55,742 nt of DNA from Chloroflexia bacterium (GTDB lineage Bacteria > Chloroflexota > Chloroflexia > DTKN01). Where the stretch lies: the NCBI GenBank assembly GCA_016928715.1, contig JAFGKG010000004.1:1-55742 (forward strand), read 5' to 3'. Of this stretch, positions 33,601-40,247 are shown one piece after another (positions within the stretch are counted from its first letter, which is position 1; each line of letters starts with the position of its first letter). Below the pieces are notes generated by a model. The model did not search any database. It saw only the letters and a list, made by a program, of their open reading frames with translations, and had not been told where the DNA came from. A program made the translations under genes and the position numbers.

Positions 33601-35224
33601 GATAGATCTGGTCGGCGGGGATGTCGCTGACCGTGTCGTCGGCGGTGCGCTCCAGCAGGAAATAGCCCCCGGCCGTGATCGCGCCCGAGAGCTCAATGTT
33701 GATGCCGGTGGGGCCATCGCCGCCGTCGGTCAGTGCCCAGCCGGCCAGGTCGATGGGGTAGGGGGAGGCGTTGTACAGTTCGAGCCACTCGTCGTCTGTG
33801 GAGGCCGCCGTGCCGGCCCAGGCCACCTCGTTGATGACGACCCGTCCCTCGCCGGGCAGCAGCAGCGCGGTCCCCCAGCGGGCGGTATTGTTGTCCAGCG
33901 TCGTCTCGGTATAGGCCGTGCCGGCGGTCACGGTGTTGGTCAGGCGGCCGGCCGCGGAGGAGAGCACCTGTCCAAAGAGCAGGATGGTTTCCTGCGCTCC
34001 AATGGGCAGCGGGCCCAGTTCCCAGTGCAGGAGGCCGGGGGCGGTCTGGCTGAAGGGCCGGCTGCTGGAGAGGGCGGCCACGCCGGCCGGCAGGGTGTCG
34101 CTCAGCCACACGGCGGGCGCTTCCAAATGGCCCAGGTTCTGCACGGTCAGGGTATAGGCGATGGCGCCCCCGGGTTCCAGGGCGGCGGGTCCGGCCTTGG
34201 CCACGGCCAGGTCGGGGTAGAGCTGCTGCACGAGGGTCTCGGCCTGGGCCGCATTGTTGGCCGTGCTGACCTCGGTGACGGCCGTGCTGCCCTGGAGCAG
34301 GTTGGTCAGGGTGCCGCTGGCCGTGGGGGCCACGCTGCCCGTGACCAGGATGGGCCAGGCGGTCAGGCTGAAGGGCAGCGTGCCCACCTCCCAGACCAGC
34401 GTGCCGGGATCGGGCCGGCTGAAGGGATAGGGGCTGTCCTGGCCGGCAAAGGTCACGCCGGCGGGCAGGGTGTCGCTGAGCACGGCCTGGCCCGCCGGCA
34501 GGTTTCCCCAGTTGCCCAGGGTGAGCGTGTAGTGGACGTCCGCGCCCACCACGACCTGGGCCGGCCCGGCCTTGCGCACCCAGAGGTCGGCCGCCGGCGC
34601 CGAGGCCGAATTGCGCAGCTTGGGCGTGCCGTTGACGGGGTTCCCGCGCACGTCGCGGCCGTTGCGGATCACGGTGTCGTTGCTGGCCCAGTTGGCGTCA
34701 TCGTCCGGGCCCCAGGGGTCGACGCGTTCCATGGAGAGCTTTTGGGTGTTGTCGCCGGCCGGCCACTCCCCGCTGTTGCCGTTGGCGGTGTCGATCAGGG
34801 TGCTGCTGTCGTCGCGCAGTTCGAGGGTCTCGGCGTCGGGATTGTTCTGCAGCGCCCCGGTGTAGGTCTGATCGGCGGGGATGTCCACGATGGCATGATC
34901 ATCCTCGCCCCGCTCTAACAAAAAATAGCCATAGGCCGGGATCGTCCCCTCCAGGTTGATGGAGGGCGTTCCGTCCTGGGCCGCCAGGGTCCAGCCGCTC
35001 AGGTCGATTGCGGAGGCGGTGGTGTTGTACAGCTCGATCCATTCATCATGGGTGGAGCCGCTTGTGCCGGCCCAGGCCACCTCGCTGATGACGACGTCGC
35101 CCGGATTGGCCCGGGGCCGCTCCGGCGCGATCTCTACCGGGTAGGCCCGTACTTGGAGTCCCCCAAGGGAGGCCAGCAGGACGACCAACAGCAGCAGTGC
35201 GGCCAAACGACGCGCCAGACCCAT
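30611..35224 (-). CDS. Giant secreted protein: lamin-tail, DUF11 and PLD domains
   Basis: The 1537-residue product has a signal peptide (LAALLLLVVLLASLGGLQVRA). The order is lamin-tail domain 1 (about 42-170), DUF11 x2 (about 215-445), lamin-tail 2 (about 455-590), DUF11 3 (about 625-745), a third lamin-tail-like domain (about 750-880), a phospholipase-D-like pair, and a last lamin-tail domain. PLD half 1 has a complete HKD (His1053, Lys1055, Asp1060). Half 2 has His1282 and Lys1284 but Arg instead of Asp. Between PLD half 2 and the last lamin-tail domain stands IYLPLLVKGG, like the C-terminal tail at the window start. Likely an extracellular or surface phosphodiesterase/nuclease or DNA-binding protein. 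Confidence 0.85.
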   Translation of the reverse strand: MGLARRLAALLLLVVLLASLGGLQVRAYPVEIAPERPRANPGDVVISEVAWAGTSGSTHDEWIELYNTTASAIDLSGWTLAAQDGTPSINLEGTIPAYGYFLLERGEDDHAIVDIPADQTYTGALQNNPDAETLELRDDSSTLIDTANGNSGEWPAGDNTQKLSMERVDPWGPDDDANWASNDTVIRNGRDVRGNPVNGTPKLRNSASAPAADLWVRKAGPAQVVVGADVHYTLTLGNWGNLPAGQAVLSDTLPAGVTFAGQDSPYPFSRPDPGTLVWEVGTLPFSLTAWPILVTGSVAPTASGTLTNLLQGSTAVTEVSTANNAAQAETLVQQLYPDLAVAKAGPAALEPGGAIAYTLTVQNLGHLEAPAVWLSDTLPAGVAALSSSRPFSQTAPGLLHWELGPLPIGAQETILLFGQVLSSAAGRLTNTVTAGTAYTETTLDNNTARWGTALLLPGEGRVVINEVAWAGTAASTDDEWLELYNASPYPIDLAGWALTDGGDGPTGINIELSGAITAGGYFLLERTADDTVSDIPADQIYHGNLSNEGEPLTLSNALGQVVDTANATGGGWPAGTKDENRRTMERVDPLQPGDDANWASNDMVHHNGQDANQDPLNGTPKQLNSASYPPPPAADLALHKSGPLTVTPDSPIQYTLHISNVGTLPATAVRLTDSLPAGVTPLSSSRPFSQTAPGRLAWELGLVPTATQVQITLSGWVQETAAGTLTNVLSATTTASETEMINNAARCHTTVVVTGQARVLIEALLYHGYQSGEPDEAMRLVNVGSGPADLAGWRICDSGSGGSCAELPAIMLNPRQRIWLTGDAAAFAISFGYAPDYELASWPGYADDGDEAVLRDAANLPVDTVVYEDGDTDTPGWSGPALQPYSGSGNFAARGQILQRALDEDSGLPGADSNTRADWWQFPNDPAHGRRPLYPGWDLELFFWPLSLTEAASLTVAIAPDNAAEVLLEAIEGAQVSIEAEFYDLKHYGLVQALATRAQAGVDVVVLLEGEPAGGLADQELWACQELEAAGGQCWFMFNEDSLRLYDRYTFLHSKFMRIDGEWAILSSQNPTGGGLPDDDKSDGTWGSRGVLLLTDAPAVVDWLGAVFAADWDPAQHNDLTRWAEDNPHGYGAPPPGFEPLTRTGGTTSTVYFPTPLRISGEIGWELFSAPEAALRQSDALLGLLAQAGAGAAVDVEQMYEYRHWGLLEDSTPAPNLRLEAYIEAARRGARVRILLNSGAFGQDYFDPSDNLETIRYVNDIARREGLDLQARLGDPTDYGIHNKLVLVRLGEQGYSHIGSLNGSETSNKVNREVVVQVRSLEVYDYLEAMFEKDWYRSGQIYLPLLVKGGRGPAQHLLVSEVLYDVAGEDVGKEWVELYNPTGEAVDLSGWTLGDASVLGEYGSGRYAFPEGTAIPPQGLLTVAAQAEDVSGFVPDLEFLLDPARDDPGVPNMIAVDAWDGFGFALGNSGDKVILMDVSEQAVDVLAYGTGTYPGLIPHPGGVEAGHSLERRPPERDSDDCSADFFPRYPPTPGELP

Positions 35225-35410
35225 GCTTTACCTCCCGATAGATTCAATGTACATCCCCGCCGCGGGGGTTGTCCCATTCTGGTGACGGCCCTCTGGCCGT
35301 GAACGATCGTCCTGGATGCCCGCTTTTCTCACGCCTGTACCCGCGGCGGAGGGGATTCGTGAGAATGACGCTGATAACGTTTAACTGTCAACGTTCAACC
35401 GTCAACCGTG
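35225..35410. repeat. Short intergenic repeats incl. AACGTT-type motifs
   Basis: A small GC-rich palindrome (CCCCGCCGCGGGG) near 35251 and an AACGTTTAACTGTCAACG stretch near 35376-35410 lie between the giant protein gene and the YdjM-like gene. The GTCAACGTTCAACC type of motif recurs at 42335, 49712, 49934 and 51783. Confidence 0.4.
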
Positions 35411-36409
35411 TTATCCCAACTCGATTTCCTCGGCCTCGGCCAGGATATCTCCCTGGCGCAGCTTTTCCCGCGGCTCGGGCGCGCGTCGAAGGCGCCGGTA
35501 GAGGTACAGGCCGCCGAGGACCAGCCAGGGCAGCCCCAGGGACAGCAGCAGGTAGGGCAGTGGAGCCAGGCGGGGTGTGTCCGAAAAGCGATCCAGGTTG
35601 AACAGGATCAGGGCCAGGGCGGTCCAGACGGTCAGGAAATTGGGGATGGCGTCCCCCGAGCGCAGCAGGTGCAGGCCAGACATGCGCCGCCTGGTCAGGG
35701 GCCAGAAGAGGTTGCTGCCCATGTGGCCGAGCTGGTCCTCCAGGACGTGCCCGGCAAAGCCCAGGCCCACGACCAGGCCGGCCCACCGGCCCAGGAGCAG
35801 GCCGGCGGCCAGGCCCAGCAGGCCGGCCAGGGTCAGCGAGTGGGACCAACGCCGGTGCCAGTCCAAAAAGCTCACGTACAGGTTGTCCCCCCGGCGCTCA
35901 AAGAGAAAGGAGGGGCCGCTAAAGATATCGATCTTGTTCTCGGCGTCGTAGGTATGTACCATAGGCACCCCCACCTGCACGCGGGCCTCGTTCTGCTCCG
36001 GGGTCGAACCCGGATAGGGCACCTGGCCGGTGTTGACCAGGGGGCCGATGCGCACCACGATCTCCCCCGCCTCGGGGTTGAAACGCAGGCTGTACTGCCG
36101 CCAGAGGTCCGCCCCCAGGCGGATGGTGTGCAGCATGATGTTGCGCGGCTCGTTGCTCTCGTAGGCCTGGCGCATGGCCTGGGCCACCCGCGCGGCGATT
36201 TTGTGCGGGTCGGGGTGGTGCGGGTCGGGGTCTATTTCGTCGTCATAGCTTTCAAAGTAGCGGGCAAACTTGAAATCGAGCGTGTCGGGCAGGATGCCGG
36301 CCACCCCGCCCCAGACGGGCAGCAGACCCCCTTGGGCGCCCTGCTGGACGACCTGGGGGAAAAAGGTGGCGATGGCGACCCCGGTGATAAAGTGGGCAAT
36401 GCCTTTCAC
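35411..36409 (-). CDS. YdjM-like membrane-bound metal-dependent hydrolase family protein
   Basis: The 332-residue protein starts with GIAHFITGVAIATFFP, a motif typical of the DUF457/YdjM membrane hydrolase family, and has later helices LGLAAGLLLGRWAGLVVGL and TALALILF. Conserved His/Asp positions include FPD-like VAGILPDTLDFK and WSHSLT, with HVLEDQLGH after. A substrate is unknown. GTG at 36409 is chosen because AGGAGG lies seven bases upstream; the longer frame starts 14 codons earlier. Transcribed alone. Confidence 0.75.
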   Translation of the reverse strand: MKGIAHFITGVAIATFFPQVVQQGAQGGLLPVWGGVAGILPDTLDFKFARYFESYDDEIDPDPHHPDPHKIAARVAQAMRQAYESNEPRNIMLHTIRLGADLWRQYSLRFNPEAGEIVVRIGPLVNTGQVPYPGSTPEQNEARVQVGVPMVHTYDAENKIDIFSGPSFLFERRGDNLYVSFLDWHRRWSHSLTLAGLLGLAAGLLLGRWAGLVVGLGFAGHVLEDQLGHMGSNLFWPLTRRRMSGLHLLRSGDAIPNFLTVWTALALILFNLDRFSDTPRLAPLPYLLLSLGLPWLVLGGLYLYRRLRRAPEPREKLRQGDILAEAEEIELG

Positions 36410-36482
36410 CCTGCGACCTCCTGACCGTGTGGGCCTACTGCATCCTATCACAAGGACGTGCCGGCGTCAAGCGCAACTTCTA

Positions 36483-36512
36483 TTGGTCAGGCGGGGCAGC
36501 TTGTAGTATAAT
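36483..36512 (+). promoter_or_regulatory. Promoter TTGGTC-18-TATAAT
   Basis: TTGGTC and a perfect TATAAT are 18 bases apart. The transcript would begin near 36519, about 50 bases before the TTG start of the Cys-rich gene. Confidence 0.6.
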
Positions 36513-36568
36513 GGTGTTCGGCCAAGGATTGACGATGTTTAGCCTAGATCGACCAAGGAGGTCCCCCG

Positions 36569-37474
36569 TTGACAGAACCCAAAGAGCTGGCACCCTGTTC
36601 CTACCGCTACGTACAGTTGGGCCGAACGTTCTGCCGGCGGGCCTTGGACGAGTTCGACCAGGAGGTCTGGCCGCAGGACTGCCGTCTCTGCCCCGTGCCG
36701 GCCTGGCTGGAGAGGGGCATCTGCCGCCATCTCGATATCGGTATTAGCCTGGGAAACCGGGCCCGCGAGGAGCCCCCCCAGGCGCATACCTCCTGCCGCT
36801 TTTTTGGCCTGCGCCTGGAGGGCTTGGGGCGCTGCGAGACCTGCCCTGAATTTGAGCGCGGGGAAGCGGAGCGCATGCCGCAGCCCCCCTCTGCGTTGGA
36901 ACGCCTGCGCCGCTGCGCGCCGGCCGAACTCGTCGAGGAGGTCCGGAAAGAGTTGCGGATGGAGGCGGGCGCCGACGATCCCCGCATGATGACCGGCTGC
37001 TTTCGTGCCGGGGTGTCCCACTGCCTGTACAAAGCCCAGTACAATCCCCAATGGGTCCTGGTCCTACCCCCCTCCAGCCAGGGAAACGCCGACGAATACT
37101 GCGGCCTGGTCGAGGGGCTGCTGGAGCAAGGCGGGCGGGAGGGGCTCTTTTTGCTGGGCCCGCTTGAGGATGTGGACAGCCTCTGCAATCTCTGCCTGGC
37201 CGTGCAGCAGTCCGCGGTTGTTGTGATCGACCTGAGCGAGTGGGACGCCAAGGGTCTCTTTGCCCTGGCCCTGGGCGGCGCCCTGGGCCGACCCTGCCTG
37301 CTGCTGCGGCAGTACGACAGCACGCCCCCCTTTGTGCCCCAGGGCCTGCCCGTGTTCACCTACGCCAATGGCGAGGAACTGGCCCTGTTACTGCTGCAGG
37401 GATTGGGCTTGGAGTTAAAGGAGGGGCCGGCCGGCGCCGAGGGAGAAGCGCCCCCGGATAACGAAAACGCCTAG
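36569..37474 (+). CDS. Cys-rich protein with possible NDT/TIR-like domain
   Basis: A 301-residue soluble protein of unknown family. The first ~100 residues are Cys-rich (CRRALD, DCRLCPVP, GICRHLD, SCRFFG, RCETCPEF) and may hold zinc or an iron-sulfur cluster. A helical linker leads to a Rossmann-like C-terminal domain (about 155-285): WVLVLPPSSQG, then AVVVIDLSEWDAKG and LALGGALGRPCLLL. This ends like the 'viaDLS...ElG.A.alGrPvil' pattern of nucleoside-2-deoxyribosyltransferase/TIR-like nucleotide-binding domains, but the usual catalytic Glu is Ala. It begins at TTG with AAGGAGG seven bases upstream. Monocistronic, from its own promoter. Confidence 0.65.
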   Translation: MTEPKELAPCSYRYVQLGRTFCRRALDEFDQEVWPQDCRLCPVPAWLERGICRHLDIGISLGNRAREEPPQAHTSCRFFGLRLEGLGRCETCPEFERGEAERMPQPPSALERLRRCAPAELVEEVRKELRMEAGADDPRMMTGCFRAGVSHCLYKAQYNPQWVLVLPPSSQGNADEYCGLVEGLLEQGGREGLFLLGPLEDVDSLCNLCLAVQQSAVVVIDLSEWDAKGLFALALGGALGRPCLLLRQYDSTPPFVPQGLPVFTYANGEELALLLLQGLGLELKEGPAGAEGEAPPDNENA

Positions 37475-37506
37475 GTCTTGACAAAGCGGCCATTGAAAAA
37501 CCCAGT

Positions 37507-37528
37507 GGGGCGGCGCATGCGCCGCCCC
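37507..37528. repeat. Palindromic GGGGCGGCGCATGCGCCGCCCC repeat, terminator-like
   Basis: A perfect 22-base palindrome (arms GGGGCGGCGCA/TGCGCCGCCCC) lies between the convergent Cys-rich and MBL-like genes, preceded by AAAAA and followed by CTACTTTT. It overlaps the stop codon of the MBL-like gene. It belongs to the 'GTAGGGGCG...CATGCG...CCCCTAC' type of dispersed repeats and may end transcription from both sides. Confidence 0.65.
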
Positions 37529-38418
37529 TACTTTTCCCGCTCCGCCCGCACTTTTACCGAGCGCCCATCCGTCACCACCTCGATCGTGCCCTGCTCGTCG
37601 GTGCGATAGAGGGGCTGGCCGGATGCTTGGAGCAAGCGCAGCGTCCGCGCATCCGGCCCCTGGCGGCTGCCGCTGCCGGTGGAGACGATCAGCAGGGCCG
37701 GCCGCACGGCCTCTAGAAAGGGGCGCTCCAGGGCGTCCGTTTCGGCCTGGCGGGGCACCAACAGCAGCGTGCTGGTCAGGTCGGCCCCGTTTTGCCTCAA
37801 GGCCTGTTGGGCATCCGGCCCGGCCGCCGTGGGCAGCAGCGCCGTGAACTGTCCGTAGCGCAGTCTCAGCACCAGGGCATCATCCCGGCTTCCAGGGGCC
37901 GCGCCGACCAGGGGCACCATCCCCGGATAGAGCACTTCCAAAAAGAGTCCGTCGCCCAGCTCCAGCCGCGCCCCGGCCTGCAGCGGCAGCGCCGGCACGC
38001 CCTGCTGCGCCAACAGTTCCAGCCAGCGTGCCCAGCCGGGCCCGTCCTGGACGCGGCCTGGCCGGCCTGCCGCCCGCACACGGTAGCGCTCCAGTGCGGC
38101 CACCGGGCCGGCCAGGCGTTCCGCTGCCGTCTCGGTCAGCAGCACCAGGTCCAGTTCCCGCTGCCAAAAGGGCAGCCGCCCTCCCAGGCCCTCCAGCAGG
38201 GCCGTCGCCTGCGGCCCCCCGTCGATGAGTATCCATCGTTTGGAGGGGGTGCGCAGCAGCACGGCATTGCCCTGGCCCACCTCGAGGAAATAGAGGTGCA
38301 GCCGGCCGTCCGGGCGGGCCTGCAGGAAGGCCGTACAGCCCAGGGCCAGCAGTAGGCCCAAAGCGGCCAGTCGCCAGGCAAGCGGGATCTTTTGCCACAG
38401 ATCGTTGAGCCCTTCCAT
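37528..38418 (-). CDS. ComEC-type MBL-fold protein, metal site lost
   Basis: The 296-residue product has an N-terminal membrane helix (LAALGLLLALGCTAFLQA), then an MBL-like domain resembling the C-terminus of ComEC: LYFLEVGQGNAVLL, RWILIDGG. Where active members have THxxxDH, this protein reads TETAAERLAG (residues 95-104), so both His and both Asp are replaced. The later strands (YGQFTALLPTAAGPDAQQAL, VPRQAE) also lack His/Asp. It cannot bind the usual two metals. It may be a membrane-anchored binding protein. The gene stands alone, divergent from the lipid kinase gene. Confidence 0.8.
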   Translation of the reverse strand: MEGLNDLWQKIPLAWRLAALGLLLALGCTAFLQARPDGRLHLYFLEVGQGNAVLLRTPSKRWILIDGGPQATALLEGLGGRLPFWQRELDLVLLTETAAERLAGPVAALERYRVRAAGRPGRVQDGPGWARWLELLAQQGVPALPLQAGARLELGDGLFLEVLYPGMVPLVGAAPGSRDDALVLRLRYGQFTALLPTAAGPDAQQALRQNGADLTSTLLLVPRQAETDALERPFLEAVRPALLIVSTGSGSRQGPDARTLRLLQASGQPLYRTDEQGTIEVVTDGRSVKVRAEREK

Positions 38419-38477
38419 GGGGTTCCTCCTGTAAAAAGTATAGCAAATTCCACACAGGTTGTCAACGCTCCCCTTGC

Positions 38478-38506
38478 TTGCATCCCCCTGCCAAATGGGT
38501 TACAAT
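38478..38506 (+). promoter_or_regulatory. Promoter TTGCAT-17-TACAAT
   Basis: TTGCAT and TACAAT are 17 bases apart, about 27 bases before the GTG of the lipid kinase gene. Confidence 0.65.
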
Positions 38507-38532
38507 AGCCGGAAACTGCCTGGGAGGAACAC

Positions 38533-39450
38533 GTGCCAAGCGAGACCTTGTACCTGGTTGTCAACCCCGTTGCGGCCGGTGGACGGGCGGGCCGCGTCTG
38601 GCCGCGTATCCAAAAGCACCTGCGCGGGCTGGGGCTGGAGTTTGAGGCCGGCCTGACCCGGGCCCAGGGTGAGGCCACCCGCCTGGCCCGGCAGGCGGTG
38701 CGGGCCGGCCACCGCACCGTGGTCGCGGTGGGCGGGGACGGCACCATCAACGAGGTGATCAACGGCCTGATCGCCCCCGGCCAGGAGCGGTCCGGCGCCC
38801 GCTTGGGCGTCATTATCACCGGCCGCGGCTCCGACCTGGCCCGTACCATCGGCATCCCCAGCGATATCGAGGCCGCCTGTGAGCGTTTGGCCCACCCCCG
38901 CAGCATGCCTATGGACCTGGGCCTGGCCGAGTACAGCATAGCCGGACGGCGGGTCCAGCGCTTTTTTGGCAATATCGCCGGCATCGGCTTTGATGGGGAG
39001 GTCGTCGCCCGCGCCAACAAGATCGCTTTTGCCCGGGGCACCATTCCCTATCTGAGCGGACTGTTGAGCGCGCTGGTGACCTGGCGCAACCGGGAGGTAG
39101 AGCTGCTGCTGGACGGCCAGAGGGTGTACCGGGGCAAGGTCTATTTGGTGGCCGTGGCCAACGGGCAGTATTTCGGCGGCGGGATGCGCATTGTGCCGGA
39201 GGCGGACCCGAACGACGGGCTGCTGGATGTGGCCTACCTGGACGACATCAGTAAAATCCAGTTCCTGCGGCTGGTGCCCAGTGTCTATGAGGGCAGCCAC
39301 GTGCACCACCCCGCCGTGCACATCCACCGCGCCAGGCAGGTGGAGGTATACAGCGAGCACGCCCTGCTCAGCGAATTGGATGGGGAGCTGGGGGGCAATC
39401 CGCCAATGACCTTCCAGGTCATCCCCGAGGCGGTGGAGGTGCTGGTCTAG
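38533..39450 (+). CDS. Diacylglycerol/lipid kinase (DagK, YegS/BmrU-like)
   Basis: The 305-residue protein begins with the lipid-kinase signature YLVVNPVAAGGRAGRVWP and has the nucleotide-binding VAVGGDGTINEVINGL (GGDGT about residues 67-71). The C-terminal half carries GNIAGIGFDGEV, LVAVANGQYFGGGM and PNDGLLDVAYL, with the closing SELDGELGG. It phosphorylates diacylglycerol, ceramide or another lipid with ATP. Initiation is at GTG with GGAGG five bases upstream. Its stop codon shares a CTAG with the stop of the convergent PHP gene. Confidence 0.92.
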   Translation: MPSETLYLVVNPVAAGGRAGRVWPRIQKHLRGLGLEFEAGLTRAQGEATRLARQAVRAGHRTVVAVGGDGTINEVINGLIAPGQERSGARLGVIITGRGSDLARTIGIPSDIEAACERLAHPRSMPMDLGLAEYSIAGRRVQRFFGNIAGIGFDGEVVARANKIAFARGTIPYLSGLLSALVTWRNREVELLLDGQRVYRGKVYLVAVANGQYFGGGMRIVPEADPNDGLLDVAYLDDISKIQFLRLVPSVYEGSHVHHPAVHIHRARQVEVYSEHALLSELDGELGGNPPMTFQVIPEAVEVLV

Positions 39451-40151
39451 CCACGCCGCCGCAGGCGGCGCAGGCGGGCCCAGATACTGCTGAATTTGCT
39501 CCAGAGGCGGCTGCGCTGGCCGTGCAGTTCTGCCTGCCGCAGGGCCTCCAGGAAGGACCGGGGCCCGTCAAAAGGTGGCATCCAGGTGTAGCAGCGCCCC
39601 ACTTCGCCCGCGCTGTGGGCGTCCGAGCCGGCCGTCAGGGGCAGTCCCAGTCGCCGGCCCAACTCCTCGGCCCGCTGGTTATAGCGGTTTCGCGTCGCCC
39701 GCCCGTTGCGTCCCTCGATAAAGTCCAGCAGCCCGGTCCTGTGCAGGGCGTTCAAGGCCTCCGGCAGCAGTTGGTGGCGCGTGACATCGCAGGGGTGGGG
39801 CGCTCCCACCAGCCCTCCCTGGGAGCGGATCTGCCGGGCCACCTCCAGGGGGTCCCCTCCGGGGGGGATCTCGTGCTGCAAAAAGAGGCCCAGCAGCTCG
39901 CCCTGGGCTGTCATGACCTCCTCCCCCAGGATGACCATCAGGTCCGGTGGGGCCAGCGCGGCCACGGCCCGGGCGCCGTCCAGGCGGTTGTGGTCGGTCA
40001 CGGCCACGCAGTCCAAGCCCCGCTTTTGGCAGGCCCGCAGCAGTCGGATCGGGGAGAGCAGACTGTCGCCGGAGGCGTCCGTGTGCATGTGCAGATCCGC
40101 CCGCAGCCAGCCATTTGGGGGTGTACCTGTCTCGCCTTTGCGGCGGTCCAT
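39447..40151 (-). CDS. PHP-domain phosphoesterase
   Basis: The 234-residue protein has the four PHP metal motifs: DLHMHTDAS, AVTDHNRL, GAPHPCDV and GSDAHSAGE. A Glu in LGEEVMT completes the site. Small stand-alone PHP proteins of this sort hydrolyse phosphate esters such as histidinol phosphate or 3',5'-nucleotide bisphosphates; which one cannot be told. The C-terminus is Arg-rich (WARLRRLRRRG). AGGAG lies six bases before the ATG. Confidence 0.9.
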   Translation of the reverse strand: MDRRKGETGTPPNGWLRADLHMHTDASGDSLLSPIRLLRACQKRGLDCVAVTDHNRLDGARAVAALAPPDLMVILGEEVMTAQGELLGLFLQHEIPPGGDPLEVARQIRSQGGLVGAPHPCDVTRHQLLPEALNALHRTGLLDFIEGRNGRATRNRYNQRAEELGRRLGLPLTAGSDAHSAGEVGRCYTWMPPFDGPRSFLEALRQAELHGQRSRLWSKFSSIWARLRRLRRRG

Positions 40152-40202
40152 AGGATCTCCTGGGTTCTTACCGACTACACTCGGGATAGACTTGGCGTAT
40201 GG

Positions 40203-40220
40203 GGCGACGCATGCGTCGCC
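40203..40220. repeat. Palindromic GGCGACGC-ATGC repeat
   Basis: A perfect 18-base palindrome (GGCGACGCA/TGCGTCGCC) lies between the PHP and PP-loop genes, with flanks that match the copy at 37507 in type. It is the same family, here with GACG in the arm. Confidence 0.6.
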
Positions 40221-40247
40221 TACAAAGCCGCATTCCGTAAAACTATT

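Noticed and set aside
33308-34918. 536-codon antisense frame within the giant PLD gene
   Set aside because: A shadow of the repeated DUF11/lamin-tail coding sequence; Gly/Gln/Val-rich low-complexity protein without start site support.
35990-36025. tRNA-like GGTCGAACCCGGA segment
   Set aside because: It lies inside the YdjM-like gene and no acceptor stem or anticodon arm can be folded around it.
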